NCBI GenBank assembly: GCA_903826405.1
Contig: CAIKEH010000013.1
Coordinates: 186,001 to 250,000 of the forward strand
Direction: 5' to 3'
Source: an uncultured bacterium
GTDB lineage: Bacteria; Bacteroidota; Bacteroidia; Chitinophagales; Chitinophagaceae
DNA length: 64,000 bases
Part shown: one piece after another, positions 1 through 9,956 of the stretch
Numbering within the stretch: position 1 is the first letter of the stretch
Layout: each line of letters opens with the position of its first letter
Notes under the pieces: generated by a model
The model's database searches: none
The model's input: the letters and a program-made list of their open reading frames with translations, nothing else
Told to the model about the DNA's origin: nothing
Position numbers and translations under genes: made by a program

Positions 1-656
1 ATTATCTGTGGATGATGGAAACTACGGAACAGTTACTCGAGCATGCAGCCCTGGCCGTCAACGGTTCTAGGGATGTTGAGGTCGAGGGAACCGTAATCAG
101 CTTCAAAGCTCCATTCAAGCGTGTGACCATGTACGATGCCATACGTGAACATACCGGTGTGGACATCGGCGGGATGGATGAAGATCAATTGCGTGAAACC
201 TGCAAAAAACTGAACATTCCGGTGGACAAGACCATGGGTAAGGGTAAGCTCATCGATGAGATCTTCAGCGAGAAATGTGAGCATCACTATATTCAGCCCA
301 CTTTCATAACCGACTATCCTGTCGAAATGAGTCCACTCACCAAAAAGCATAGGAGCAAACCCGACCTGGTGGAACGTTTTGAATTGATGGTCAACGGAAA
401 AGAGATCGCAAATGCCTATTCCGAGCTCAATGACCCCATTGAACAGCGTGAAAGGTTCGAAGAACAAGTCAAACTGATGGAACGCGGTGACCATGAAGCC
501 ATGTTCATCGATCATGATTTCCTAAGAGCCCTGGAATATGGTATGCCCCCCACCGCGGGCATCGGCTTGGGTATCGACCGCATATGCATGCTGCTGACTA
601 ACCAGACATCCATACAGGATGTCCTGCTGTTTCCCATGATGAGGCCCGAACAATAG
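1..656 (+). CDS. lysS: Lysine--tRNA ligase, class II, C-terminal part (5' end outside window)
   Basis: Charges tRNA-Lys with lysine in the cytoplasm. The frame is open from the left edge with no stop, so the start and the N-terminal anticodon-binding domain lie outside the window. What remains is about 217 residues of the class II catalytic core after motif 2. It begins with the WMMETTEQLLEHA stretch that follows motif 2 in bacterial LysRS and includes DYPVEMSPLTK and YSELNDP. Motif 3 is GIGLGIDR, about 30 residues before the end. The protein finishes in the usual LLFPMMRPEQ tail. Class and identity are clear from these motifs. No terminator is evident in the 90 bases before the convergent M20 gene. 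Confidence 0.97.
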   Translation, partial: YLWMMETTEQLLEHAALAVNGSRDVEVEGTVISFKAPFKRVTMYDAIREHTGVDIGGMDEDQLRETCKKLNIPVDKTMGKGKLIDEIFSEKCEHHYIQPTFITDYPVEMSPLTKKHRSKPDLVERFELMVNGKEIANAYSELNDPIEQRERFEEQVKLMERGDHEAMFIDHDFLRALEYGMPPTAGIGLGIDRICMLLTNQTSIQDVLLFPMMRPEQ

Positions 657-746
657 ATTCACCTGTTCTGGTTTCCTATCGATCAAGGAGGGTATGTATA
701 ATACCAATCTGGCAAGCCATAAAGTAGCCAGTATAGGAATTCGGAA

Positions 747-2192
747 TTAATCCCTATAATTCAACGCCGGCTTCCTGTCTCCAAGCAATGCCTTATACTG
801 GTAACTTCCTTTTTTCTGTAAGAATTCCTTTTTCGCCGCTTCGATCAACCCCGGGTTGTGCAGCAGTTCGATGCCCATGTTTGATAGTGCCTTTGCAGCG
901 GCTACCATGCCCTTTATTCCTATATCGGTTCCGCCACAAGCGATCGCCTGCCAACTGTGCGCTGGCGTGCCTGGAACCCAGGTGGCCGTGCTGAAGCCTA
1001 CAGTGGGAACATTGTAGCTGACATCGCCGACATCCGTGGAGCCTGTTCCGTCTTTGACGACGGATTTGAATGGCTTGATGATACCAGCTTCGCTGATATC
1101 GGGATATTTAAAAGTGAAACTGGACTGTATCTTTTTACCGAACTCCACTTCTTCAGGGCTGAGTATAACGGGACCGGCCAATTGCAGTTGTTTGTACATA
1201 ACCGAATTCAGGGTGTCGATGAGCAGCAGGTCATGCGTCCCTCCTATGATCTCATACTTCATCGTGGTGCCTGTGCCCAGGGCAGCGCCCTCGGCTGCCT
1301 TGGCCACTCTATCGAAGATGCTGACCACAATATCTTTGTCCGGGTGGCGGACATAATAATAGACTTCAGCGAAATCGGGGACGACATTTGGCGCCTTCCC
1401 ACCATTGGTGATCACATAATGGATACGTGTGGTGGAAGGAACATGTTCCCTCATCATATTGACCATGTTATCCATGGCTTCAACACCATCCAGAGCGGAT
1501 CTTCCATTTTCAGGTGAAGCTGCTGCGTGTGCTGAAAGACCATAAAAACGGAATTTGGCCGATTTGTTCGCCAAAGCGCCATCCGTATTCACGCTGTTTG
1601 CGTTACCCGGATGCCAATGCAGTACGATATCCACACCGTTGAATAGACTTTCTCGAGTCATGTACACTTTTCCGGAACCACCCTCTTCAGCCGGGCAACC
1701 ATATACCTTTAACGTTCCCTTCCAGTTATTGGCAGCCATTTGATTTTTGATGGCTATGCCTGCTGCAACAGATGCCGTACCGAATAGATGGTGGCCGCAG
1801 GCATGTCCTGAATTCTTGCCATCGGCCAGTTTTCGGTCGGGAACGGCCTCCTGGGTAATACCGGGAAGTGCATCGTATTCAGCCAATATGGCTATGACCG
1901 GAGATCCGGAACCATACGTGGCCACAAAAGAAGTCGGGATCCCAGCCACAGCGGCCTGAACCTGGAATCCATTATCAGATAATTCCTTTTGGAGTAGGAC
2001 AGTGCTCTTCTCTTCCTTATAACCTACTTCGGCATAATTCCATATGTTGAGTGCGATGGATTTGTAATGCTCATAGTTTTTCTGGATCTCTGCCGAAGCC
2101 AGCGTTTTGTTCTTGTCGGTCAACGGTACGGCAGCTTTCTTTTGCGCAATGAGTAATGCAGGCAGGAGCATCAACGGGAAAAGAATCTTCAT
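747..2192 (-). CDS. Secreted M20-family amidohydrolase (AbgB-like)
   Basis: Metal-dependent amidohydrolase of the M20 family, most like p-aminobenzoyl-glutamate hydrolase subunit B (AbgB) and related N-acyl amino acid hydrolases. The 481-residue protein starts with a signal peptide ending near ALLIAQ, so it should act in the periplasm. Metal-site motifs are visible: AEYDALPG (about 104-111), GHACGHH (about 129-135) and PAEEGGSGK (about 167-175), plus HWHPG (about 192-196). A dimerisation insert with SAHAAASPENGRSALDG follows, as expected for the family. The substrate cannot be read from sequence; small amide-linked peptides or aromatic acyl amino acids are possible. The gene is divergent from the beta-propeller gene and convergent with lysS. 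Confidence 0.88.
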   Translation of the reverse strand: MKILFPLMLLPALLIAQKKAAVPLTDKNKTLASAEIQKNYEHYKSIALNIWNYAEVGYKEEKSTVLLQKELSDNGFQVQAAVAGIPTSFVATYGSGSPVIAILAEYDALPGITQEAVPDRKLADGKNSGHACGHHLFGTASVAAGIAIKNQMAANNWKGTLKVYGCPAEEGGSGKVYMTRESLFNGVDIVLHWHPGNANSVNTDGALANKSAKFRFYGLSAHAAASPENGRSALDGVEAMDNMVNMMREHVPSTTRIHYVITNGGKAPNVVPDFAEVYYYVRHPDKDIVVSIFDRVAKAAEGAALGTGTTMKYEIIGGTHDLLLIDTLNSVMYKQLQLAGPVILSPEEVEFGKKIQSSFTFKYPDISEAGIIKPFKSVVKDGTGSTDVGDVSYNVPTVGFSTATWVPGTPAHSWQAIACGGTDIGIKGMVAAAKALSNMGIELLHNPGLIEAAKKEFLQKKGSYQYKALLGDRKPALNYRD

Positions 2193-2200
2193 ATCCGGGG

Positions 2201-2208
2201 TAATTTTG
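2201..2208 (+). promoter_or_regulatory. Possible -7 element for the beta-propeller gene
   Basis: TAATTTTG matches the Bacteroidota -7 consensus TAnnTTTG and lies 67 bases upstream of the ATG at 2276. I see no good -33 TTG at the expected distance, so this is weak. Confidence 0.25.
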
Positions 2209-2275
2209 CACCCAATTTAATATATTTAATGAGCTTACGGATTCAATTGTACCGCATTGGACACAAATCGACATC

Positions 2276-4594
2276 ATGATCAAGAATCTTTTAGTCTTCT
2301 TCGGCATTGCACTTTACCTGCCCGCTATCAGCCAGAACATCGCGTCATCAGGTAGCGATCGCAGATCGGCCTTTTCCAAACAACAGTCGCTGACGAAAAA
2401 ATCACCCTACAGGAGCCTTGTCTGGCGAAACGTAGGGCCCGATAACATCAGTGGAAGATGTACCGAGGTTTCCGGAGTAACCGGCGACCCTAAGACCATG
2501 TTCGCATCTTTCGCCACTGGAGGTTTCTGGAAAACGACTGATGGAGGCGAGAACTGGGCCTCCCTGTTCGATGATCAGGGAACCCAATCCATCGGAAGTT
2601 TCGCACTTGCTCCTTCAGACCCCAACAGGATCTACCTGGGCACTGGCGAATCCAACATCTTGCGTGCCTCACTGCCTGGCATGGGTATGTACCGCTCAAA
2701 GGATGGAGGCAAAACTTGGACGAATCTGGGTCTGGAGAATACGAGCACCATCGCACGCATCGTCATTCATCCCAAGAATCCGGATATCGTGTGGGTTGCT
2801 GCGGGAGGAAACGAGTGGAGTTACAATCAGGACAGGGGCATTTACAAGACAGTCAATGGAGGTAAAAGCTGGCAGAAAGTATTGGGGCATGATGACCGTA
2901 CTGGGGCTATAGATCTGGTGATGGACCCTTCCGATCCTGATGTGTTGCTTGCGTCGGAGTGGAACAGGATCCGAAAGCGCTGGAGCGACCCTGTCCCTGA
3001 GGAGGATGATCACCTGTTCAAATCAACGGATGGAGGCAAAAGCTGGAGAGCGATCACCCATGGCCTGCCTGAAACGAAGAATACAGGTCGTATCGGCATT
3101 TCCTGGAGCAGGAGCAATCCCAATGTCGTTTATGCTTTCGTGGACAACCACACGCCTAAACGAGAACCCAAACCGGGCGAACTAGATCCATATGGCAGGC
3201 CTATTCAGGTGATCCCTGTTGGCGTGCAAGTATACCGCAGCAACGATAAGGGTGAAAACTGGGCCAAAGTAACCACCGAAGACGACAAGATGGAACGTTT
3301 CTGCGGCACTTATGGTTGGGTCTTCGGTCAGATTCGCGCCGACACCAAAGATGAGAACAAGGTTTATATCATGGGGCTGGGCATAGGCGTATCGAAAGAC
3401 GGTGGCAAAACTTTTTCCATGATCAAACCAGAAAACGAGAATGAACACATTCATGGGGACAACCACGCTCTCTGGATCGATCCCGAAGATCCAAACCACC
3501 TCATAAACGGCAATGATGGTGGAGTGATCGTTTCCTATAACGGTGGTAAGAATTGGAAGAACTTCTTCCGGAAGATCCCGACCACCCAGTTCTATAATGT
3601 CGCCTATGACATGAAAAATCCTTACAACGTCATCGGATCGGTACAAGACGAAGGAACCTTCATGGGAAGTATCAGGAATGTTTACGGAGCCAAAGACACC
3701 ACCATCAAGCAATGGGCATACGCCCCGGGGGGAGAAGGAACCATCATTGCCATCGACCCGAACAATTCAGATATCGTCTATTCTTCCAGCTTTTACGGAC
3801 GTCTCATGCGGAGCGACCTCAGGCTGCCGGATTCCATCCGTGAAAAGAACATCTTTCCGCAGAAAGCCAATGACGAGGACAAGCATCGTGGCGAATGGAT
3901 GGCCTTCACCTTCCTTTCCCCGCATAACAGCAAGACCATCTATCATGGTTTCCAATATGTCTTCCGTTCCGACGATGAAGGACAGAACTGGAAGCGGATA
4001 AGCCCGGATCTAACCTACAACAACAAGGACAAGATGGGCAAAACCCCCTATGCCATCAACCACCAGGCGATAACCGCCATGGATGAATCTCCTGTTCAGA
4101 AAGACCTTATCTATGCAGGTACGGATGATGGCAGGATATGGGTTAAAAAAAGTCAGGATACTTCCTGGACACCTTGCATGAAAGGCATACCCCAAAATGC
4201 ACATGCATCCCGAATTGTAGCATCAGCCTATGACAGGAACACCGTATATCTCACACTAAGCAACCGTCGGGAAGATGACATCCGACCATACATGTATCGT
4301 TCTGTCGATCAGGGTAACACCTGGGTCGGCATTTCAGGAAACCTCCCTGCTTCGCCGGTGAATGTGATCCGTGAAGATCCTAGACGCAAGAATGTACTCT
4401 ATTGTGGAACGGACATGGGAATATATGTGAGTATGGATGGAGGTAAGACATGGTCCTCACTTCAGGGAAACCTGCCGGCAAGTGTATCCGTGAACGATCT
4501 GTTCATCCATCCACGTGACTATGATCTGGTCATAGCGACATATGGTCGTGGAGTATGGGTCATCGACGATCTGGAAGCATTATTCAACAAGTAA
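2276..4594 (+). CDS. Secreted Asp-box (BNR) beta-propeller, sortilin/VPS10-like
   Basis: A 772-residue exported protein with signal peptide MIKNLLVFFGIALYLPAISQ. It contains ten Asp-box motifs (S/T-x-D/N-x-G-x-x-W/F), for example TTDGGENW, SKDGGKTW, TVNGGKSW, STDGGKSW, SNDKGENW and SMDGGKTW. These mark two consecutive seven- or ten-bladed propellers of the sialidase/xyloglucanase/VPS10 type. It ends in YGRGVWVIDD, the usual end of the Bacteroidota sortilin-like proteins often auto-named glycosyl hydrolase. No catalytic pair of GH74 can be assigned with confidence, so binding or scaffolding of an extracellular polymer is as likely as hydrolysis. It lies 34 bases ahead of the DoxX-like gene and may be co-transcribed with it. 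Confidence 0.85.
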   Translation: MIKNLLVFFGIALYLPAISQNIASSGSDRRSAFSKQQSLTKKSPYRSLVWRNVGPDNISGRCTEVSGVTGDPKTMFASFATGGFWKTTDGGENWASLFDDQGTQSIGSFALAPSDPNRIYLGTGESNILRASLPGMGMYRSKDGGKTWTNLGLENTSTIARIVIHPKNPDIVWVAAGGNEWSYNQDRGIYKTVNGGKSWQKVLGHDDRTGAIDLVMDPSDPDVLLASEWNRIRKRWSDPVPEEDDHLFKSTDGGKSWRAITHGLPETKNTGRIGISWSRSNPNVVYAFVDNHTPKREPKPGELDPYGRPIQVIPVGVQVYRSNDKGENWAKVTTEDDKMERFCGTYGWVFGQIRADTKDENKVYIMGLGIGVSKDGGKTFSMIKPENENEHIHGDNHALWIDPEDPNHLINGNDGGVIVSYNGGKNWKNFFRKIPTTQFYNVAYDMKNPYNVIGSVQDEGTFMGSIRNVYGAKDTTIKQWAYAPGGEGTIIAIDPNNSDIVYSSSFYGRLMRSDLRLPDSIREKNIFPQKANDEDKHRGEWMAFTFLSPHNSKTIYHGFQYVFRSDDEGQNWKRISPDLTYNNKDKMGKTPYAINHQAITAMDESPVQKDLIYAGTDDGRIWVKKSQDTSWTPCMKGIPQNAHASRIVASAYDRNTVYLTLSNRREDDIRPYMYRSVDQGNTWVGISGNLPASPVNVIREDPRRKNVLYCGTDMGIYVSMDGGKTWSSLQGNLPASVSVNDLFIHPRDYDLVIATYGRGVWVIDDLEALFNK

Positions 4595-4628
4595 ACCATA
4601 CCTTTCTCATTAAACAAAAAACACTACC

Positions 4629-5006
4629 ATGAATACAGATCAGATCGGCAGGATCGGAAGGATTCTTTTTGCCGCAGTTATCGGCTTTTTTGCTCTCGGA
4701 CATTTCTTGAATGGAACATCCATGGCGGGCATGATACCCAAATGGCTCCCCGGTGGTGTCTTCTGGGTATACATTACCGGAGTATTGTTATTACTTTCCG
4801 CACTGGCGATCATTTTACACCGCCGCATGAGACAGGCCAGCATCCTACTTGCCCTGATGTTGATCGCATTCGTGTTGTTCATTCATATACCCAGCCTGAT
4901 GAACGCGACGGAAGATATGGGAAAACAGGTCGCCATGGGTAATATCATGAAGGATGCCGCGATGGCAGCCGCCGCACTGGTGATCGCATCGACAGCAAAA
5001 AAATAG
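4629..5006 (+). CDS. DoxX-like small integral membrane protein
   Basis: A 125-residue inner-membrane protein with four predicted helices: about 10-30, 43-63, 68-90 and 103-122. It begins with the IGRILFAAVIGFFALGHF pattern of DoxX/DUF4870-like proteins, including the conserved small-residue GHF turn. DoxX-family proteins are linked to redox or stress functions, but the biochemical role of this branch is unknown. No cysteine pair is present. It follows the propeller gene by 34 bases on the same strand. The family call is fairly safe and the function is open. Confidence 0.75.
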   Translation: MNTDQIGRIGRILFAAVIGFFALGHFLNGTSMAGMIPKWLPGGVFWVYITGVLLLLSALAIILHRRMRQASILLALMLIAFVLFIHIPSLMNATEDMGKQVAMGNIMKDAAMAAAALVIASTAKK

Positions 5007-5075
5007 ACCTCATTATTAATATTTCCTGCCTGTGGGCGTCAATCTCCTGTCTGCATACAGATGATCAGGAATGAC

Positions 5076-5894
5076 TCAGAGAAATAGATCCGTATAGAGC
5101 TTTGCACCCGGCACCACGGAATAATGGGAAAAATCGGTGATGCCCTCAGACGCGAGTACATCCTCATCGATGAAATAATTACCCGTACAGGAAGACGAGT
5201 CCCGTAACAGTATGATATGGGCTGCATCAGCGATGATCTCCGGGTTACGACTCATCTTCATCAGCATTTCACCACCGAGAAGATTCTGTACAGCGGCCGT
5301 CGCGATGGTTGTTTTCGGCCAAAGGGTGTTGGAGGCTATCTTGTCTTTGCGTAATTCCGCTGATAACCCGTATGCGATCATGCTCATGTTGTATTTGCTG
5401 ATCGTATATGCCAGATGATTCTTGAACCATTTTTGATCCATATTTATGGGCGGGGACAGATTGAGTATATGGGGATTGGCACCATTTCTGAGGTGCGGGA
5501 TACAGGCACGACTTACGATAAAGGTTCCACGAACATTGACGTCCTGCATCAGATCGTACCGCTTGGATTCCGTTTTCTCCACGTTGGCAAGTGAAATGGC
5601 TGAAGCATTATTCACCAGGATGTCGATGCCACCGAAATGCGCCACGGCCTGATCGACCATCTGTTGAACCTGCTCATCATTGCGAATGTCGCATTGCACT
5701 GCAAGTGCCTGCCCACCGGCCGACCTGATCTCATCTGCCGAGGAATAGATCGTGCCTCCCAACTTAGGATTCTCCTCCACTGATTTGGCAGCCACTACGA
5801 TATTGGCTCCATCCTTGGCCAGTCTGAGTGCAATGGCCTTGCCAATGCCCCGGCTTGCCCCGGTAATGATAACAGTCTTCCCCTGAAATGACAT
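5076..5894 (-). CDS. Short-chain dehydrogenase/reductase (HSDL2-like)
   Basis: NAD(P)-dependent oxidoreductase of the classical SDR family, 272 residues. The Rossmann motif TGASRGIG is at about 11-18, NNAS follows near the end of beta-4, and the catalytic YxxxK appears as YTISK. The long PPINMDQKWFKNHLAYTISKYNMS stretch around the active site is typical of the HSDL2-like group found widely in bacteria. The substrate is not known; family members are tied to fatty-acid or sterol-like substrates by annotation only. The gene follows tolC by 37 bases on the same strand and may be the last gene of the tetR-efflux operon. Confidence 0.88.
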   Translation of the reverse strand: MSFQGKTVIITGASRGIGKAIALRLAKDGANIVVAAKSVEENPKLGGTIYSSADEIRSAGGQALAVQCDIRNDEQVQQMVDQAVAHFGGIDILVNNASAISLANVEKTESKRYDLMQDVNVRGTFIVSRACIPHLRNGANPHILNLSPPINMDQKWFKNHLAYTISKYNMSMIAYGLSAELRKDKIASNTLWPKTTIATAAVQNLLGGEMLMKMSRNPEIIADAAHIILLRDSSSCTGNYFIDEDVLASEGITDFSHYSVVPGAKLYTDLFL

Positions 5895-5931
5895 AATAAT
5901 AGGTTTATATTAACAAGCTAAAGTAAAAACA

Positions 5932-7221
5932 TCAATAAAGTTTGGTGCCCACGACTTTGTGGCTTTCGAGCTTGTCCAGCACCATCATGTACTGTGTTTG
6001 CAGCAAATTGAGATTAGCATCCTCAACGCTATTCTGGATGATGTTCAACTCCACATTGGTGATCAGACCCTCTTTATACCTCGTTTGAGCCAATTCATAT
6101 GCCTTCTCGGCCTGAGTCACTAATAATTTGCTGTTCTGCAACTTCTGATCCAATGTCTTATAATCCTCTCCGATGGTGGCCAGATCCTTGTTTATATTAT
6201 TCTCCAAGGTAGTGAGTGATTTTTTTGTGGCTTCGATATTCACCTGTGTGAGTTTCTGCTGCAATTTTGGTCTGCTGGCTGATAGGATGGGCACAGAAAC
6301 ACCCACACCAAGCGATCCGTTCAACCTAAGCGGGTTGATATCCGGAACATAGCCGTTTCTGAATCCACCTGATGCAGATGCGAATATATTGGGACGGTCG
6401 TTGATCTGAGCTGCTTTGAGATCGTAATTGAACAATTCCAGTTTCCGGTTGATGATCTTCGCTTCAGGGTTGCTGTTCTGCCAATCACCACCCTCTTTGA
6501 TCAGTGGCAGATCGTCCTGCACTCCTTGTCCTTTGACAACACCATGCTGATCCTTGCCGGTCAACCATTGCAACATGACATACTGCTTTTCGAGTGAGCC
6601 CTTCAGATCCTTCAGTCTATTATCCGTATTGGCTGTACGTACTTGTGTGGTGAGGAGGTCATACTGGATGGCATCACCATTCTTTATCTTAGACTCGATC
6701 ACACGCTCATTTTCGCGTAGTGAGAGCAATTGATCCTCCTGTACTTTCACGGAACGATTGAGAAAAAGAATGGCGTAATAGATCTGGGCCACCTGGTAAG
6801 CCACTGCATTTCGATTGTTTTCCAGATTATCCTGTGATAGCTTCCTCTCTGAGCCATTCCTGTCCAACGCCATTTTGGTTTTGCCGAAGTCATACACCAT
6901 CTGCCGCAGGTTCAGCGCCGCGTTGAAATTATTATAAGGCTGGAATTGAAATTCATTGCCTCCGAAAGGAATTTTGGCGACGGGGTTGACATAACTCCAG
7001 GCACCATCTGCACTGAGTGTTGGCTTGTAATTACTGTGGATCAATTCATCTTTCACATCACTCACCTTCAACTGCTCTTCCAATTCTTTCAGTCGCGGAT
7101 AGTTATTTACTGCCTGGCTGATCAGATCACGAAGAACGGTATCCTTGACCGGACTCTGCTGAGCAAATGCGGCGGAGGCGGCAAGGAGAAAGATGAAGGA
7201 GAAGATCTTGGAGCGTTTCAT
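5932..7221 (-). CDS. TolC-family outer-membrane efflux protein
   Basis: Outer-membrane channel of a tripartite export system, 429 residues with signal peptide MKRSKIFSFIFLLAASAAFA. The sequence shows the two-fold repeated TolC/OEP pattern: long amphipathic helices with heptad-like stretches (for example about 150-200 and 340-400) separated by short beta-strand segments containing N/G-rich turns. Length matches the family. It sits directly downstream of an EmrB-like MFS pump and an EmrA-like adaptor, so it should complete that pump across the envelope. Together the three proteins would expel toxic hydrophobic compounds; the actual substrates are unknown. Confidence 0.92.
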   Translation of the reverse strand: MKRSKIFSFIFLLAASAAFAQQSPVKDTVLRDLISQAVNNYPRLKELEEQLKVSDVKDELIHSNYKPTLSADGAWSYVNPVAKIPFGGNEFQFQPYNNFNAALNLRQMVYDFGKTKMALDRNGSERKLSQDNLENNRNAVAYQVAQIYYAILFLNRSVKVQEDQLLSLRENERVIESKIKNGDAIQYDLLTTQVRTANTDNRLKDLKGSLEKQYVMLQWLTGKDQHGVVKGQGVQDDLPLIKEGGDWQNSNPEAKIINRKLELFNYDLKAAQINDRPNIFASASGGFRNGYVPDINPLRLNGSLGVGVSVPILSASRPKLQQKLTQVNIEATKKSLTTLENNINKDLATIGEDYKTLDQKLQNSKLLVTQAEKAYELAQTRYKEGLITNVELNIIQNSVEDANLNLLQTQYMMVLDKLESHKVVGTKLY

Positions 7222-7272
7222 ATGAAATAGTTGTCGTTTATCCTTGATTCTTAATTCATGATTCGAAAATCC

Positions 7273-8856
7273 TCAATGTGCCGAATCCATGGCCGCTTTC
7301 ATGGCAACAGGATTTGGCTTGGCTTTCTTCTTGATGCGCAGGAAGAAAACGAGCGGCAGCACGGCAAGGAAGAAAATCCCCACCAATCGGAAAGTGTCCT
7401 GATAGGCCAGAAAATAGGCCTGCTTGTCCACGGTCATCTCCACGATCTGATACGCTCTTTTCAGTGCCGTGGCCGCATCTGCACCTTTGGCAACCATGGC
7501 TCCGGTGATACCGTTTAGTCGTTCCGTTAACGCTGGAGCTCCGTCATACATTCTGGCAACCATGTCCGAACGATGCTGCGCCCAACGGAAGTTGACATAG
7601 TTGTTGGCCATAGCGATGCCGAAGGCACCGCCGATCTGGCGTATCATGTTGTTCAGGGCAATACCTGCTGCAAAGTCTTTGGGTTGTAAGCCCGCTACTG
7701 CCTGATTGATCAGCGGCAGTTGTGACATGGAAATTCCAAAGGCACGTATCAACAGAGGCACGAAGAAACCCCAACGGCTCACATCGGGACTCACCGAGGC
7801 ACTCATGAAGGCATAAATGGCAAAGAGGGTGAAGCCCACAACGGTGAAAGGAATCGGCGACACGCCTTTACTCATGAGACGCCCGATCACGGGCATCATG
7901 AATACACCCGCCAGTGTAGGCGGCAAAAGTGACAAACCTGTTTCATAGGCCGTGAACCCCATTACCCGCTGTGCCATCACCGGGTAAATGAACACGGAAG
8001 TGAACAAACCAAGGCCCGCTACGAACGTGAAGATGGTCGTAAAGGCGAATGTCCTATTATTCATCACCTTCATATTAACGACCGGATGAGCGGTGGTGAG
8101 CTGACGGTAGATGAATCCTACTAGGCCAACAAAGGCAGCGATCGCGCAGATCCGTATAGTGGGGCTGTCGAACCAGTCGTCGGTCTCTCCCCTTTCCAAC
8201 ACATATTGCAAGCATCCGATACCCGCCGCCAGCAAGGCAATGCCGATATAATCGATTTCCATTTGGGCTTTCTTCTTCCCCTCCCCTTCTTTTTTATCGA
8301 TGAAGGTGATCGAGAGGAAAGTAGCAACGATACCGATCGGTATGTTGACCAGGAACATCATGGGCCAGGAATAGTGCTCGATCAGGTAGCCCCCTATGGT
8401 AGGGCCTAGTGTTGGTCCAAGTACGATGCCCATCCCGAAAAGTCCGGAAGCCATGGGTCGATCCTCGGGCTTGAAAGCATCGAAAAGAATAGCCTGTGAA
8501 GTGGATAGCAGCGCACCTCCACCAACCCCTTGTATGAAACGCCAGACGATGATCTCGGGGAGGCTGGTAGACTGTGCACACATATATGATGCCAGGGTGA
8601 ACAGCACCATGGAGAAGACATAATAATTCTTACGTCCGAAATACTCGGCGAGGAAGCCGGTCATGGGGATGATGATGACGTTGGCGATCGCATAAGATGT
8701 GATCACCCACGCGATATCTTCGATGGTGGCGCCGAGGCTTCCAGCCATTTCGCTGATGCCCACGTTCACAATGGAAGTGTCCACCAATTCCATGATGGAA
8801 GCGGTAACTACCGTGAGTACGATAATGAATTTGGCGAATCCTTTGGGACTGGACAT
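7273..8856 (-). CDS. EmrB/QacA-type MFS drug transporter (DHA2, 14 TM)
   Basis: Inner-membrane proton-driven multidrug exporter of the DHA2 family, 527 residues with about 14 hydrophobic segments. Family marks are ELVDTSIVNVGISEMAGSLG in helix 1 (motif D1 of 14-TM exporters), GFLAEYFGRKNYY (motif A in loop 2-3) and GIVLGPTLGPTIGGYLI (motif C, antiporter motif, in helix 5). Only 11 bases separate it from the adaptor gene upstream, and tolC follows after 51 bases, which is the usual EmrA-EmrB-TolC layout. The C-terminal tail is rich in Lys and cytoplasmic. Confidence 0.94.
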   Translation of the reverse strand: MSSPKGFAKFIIVLTVVTASIMELVDTSIVNVGISEMAGSLGATIEDIAWVITSYAIANVIIIPMTGFLAEYFGRKNYYVFSMVLFTLASYMCAQSTSLPEIIVWRFIQGVGGGALLSTSQAILFDAFKPEDRPMASGLFGMGIVLGPTLGPTIGGYLIEHYSWPMMFLVNIPIGIVATFLSITFIDKKEGEGKKKAQMEIDYIGIALLAAGIGCLQYVLERGETDDWFDSPTIRICAIAAFVGLVGFIYRQLTTAHPVVNMKVMNNRTFAFTTIFTFVAGLGLFTSVFIYPVMAQRVMGFTAYETGLSLLPPTLAGVFMMPVIGRLMSKGVSPIPFTVVGFTLFAIYAFMSASVSPDVSRWGFFVPLLIRAFGISMSQLPLINQAVAGLQPKDFAAGIALNNMIRQIGGAFGIAMANNYVNFRWAQHRSDMVARMYDGAPALTERLNGITGAMVAKGADAATALKRAYQIVEMTVDKQAYFLAYQDTFRLVGIFFLAVLPLVFFLRIKKKAKPNPVAMKAAMDSAH

Positions 8857-8867
8857 GCTTCAGGGGA

Positions 8868-9917
8868 TCAGTTGGGTAAGGTTATGCTAACGAATACACT
8901 CATGCCTGCTCGCAGGATATCATGGTATTGTTTCTGATCGCTGATACTGATGCGAACGGGAACCCGCTGAGTAACCTTCACGAAGTTGCCACTGGCATTA
9001 TCGGGAGGTATGAGCGCGAAACGGGCACCTGTGGCATCGCTCAGGCTCTCAACCTTTCCTTTCAACTTGATGTCAGGGTATGCGTCGATCTCGATGTCCA
9101 CATCAATGCCAGGATGCAGTTTTCGGATCTGGTTCTCCTTGAAATTAGCCACGATCCAATATGTGCTGTCGTTGACGATAGTGAAGAGCGGTGAACCAGC
9201 CTGAACGAACTGACCTTCAGAAATATTTTTCTTCCCAATCTTACCTCCTAATGGAGCGTAGATCCTCGTGTAAGTAAGCTTAAGCTCCTGCTGGGCAATC
9301 ATGGCTTTCTTCACGTCGATGATGGACTCCGCTTTTTTTACGGCCGACTCAAGAACACTGATACGACTTTGGGCGGAGGAGAGGTCATTTTTCGAATTCT
9401 CCATTTGCTTGCTAGCAGTTTCCAAGTTGTACTTGCTGTCATCGAGCTGCTTGTTGGTGATGGCGTTATCCGCAGCTAAATTCTTATCTCGATTGAAGTC
9501 GCGCTGTGCCTTTTCCATTTTCACCTGACTCAGGTCTATATTTCCCCGGTTGACTTTCAGGGAGACCAAGGCGTTGTTGAGAGCTGCCTTTGCATTCACC
9601 ACATCGGCCTCCGACGATTGTAGGTCTGCTCGCAGTTGAAGCAACTGGGCCTGGATCTCGGCATCGTCAAGCTCCAAAACCAACTGGCCGGATTTGACTG
9701 AATCGAAATCCCGGACAGCGATGGTCTTCACATAGCCGCCTACCCGGGGCAATACAGGCACCAGTTGGGTCTCGACCTGAGCATTGTCCGTTGTCTCATG
9801 ATGCATGGAGAAACTTATCTTCTTCCAAGCATAAAATACGCCGGCAAGTAGCAATACACTGAAGATGACCGGCTTGACCGGGAATTTCTTTTTCTGTGAA
9901 TGGTTTGAACTTTCCAT
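8868..9917 (-). CDS. HlyD/EmrA-family membrane-fusion adaptor
   Basis: Periplasmic adaptor that bridges the EmrB-like pump and the TolC-like channel. It has 349 residues, with one N-terminal membrane anchor (about 15-32) followed by a lipoyl-like half motif, a long coiled-coil hairpin (about 85-205, rich in Q/L/A/K heptads), a second lipoyl half (TYTRIYAPLGGKIGKKNISEGQFV) and a beta-barrel region ending in RAGMSVFVSITL. This order is that of EmrA. It is the second gene of the tetR-led operon, 39 bases after tetR. Confidence 0.93.
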   Translation of the reverse strand: MESSNHSQKKKFPVKPVIFSVLLLAGVFYAWKKISFSMHHETTDNAQVETQLVPVLPRVGGYVKTIAVRDFDSVKSGQLVLELDDAEIQAQLLQLRADLQSSEADVVNAKAALNNALVSLKVNRGNIDLSQVKMEKAQRDFNRDKNLAADNAITNKQLDDSKYNLETASKQMENSKNDLSSAQSRISVLESAVKKAESIIDVKKAMIAQQELKLTYTRIYAPLGGKIGKKNISEGQFVQAGSPLFTIVNDSTYWIVANFKENQIRKLHPGIDVDIEIDAYPDIKLKGKVESLSDATGARFALIPPDNASGNFVKVTQRVPVRISISDQKQYHDILRAGMSVFVSITLPN

Positions 9918-9956
9918 GTTGTTATGTTCGAATTGAAGAATTGATGGATCTGCGGA

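Noticed and set aside
957-1517. 186-codon open frame on the plus strand
   Set aside because: It is antisense to the M20 amidohydrolase gene, which has full family motifs; composition is that of a shadow frame.
3182-3712. 176-codon open frame on the minus strand
   Set aside because: Antisense to the Asp-box propeller gene and without family patterns.
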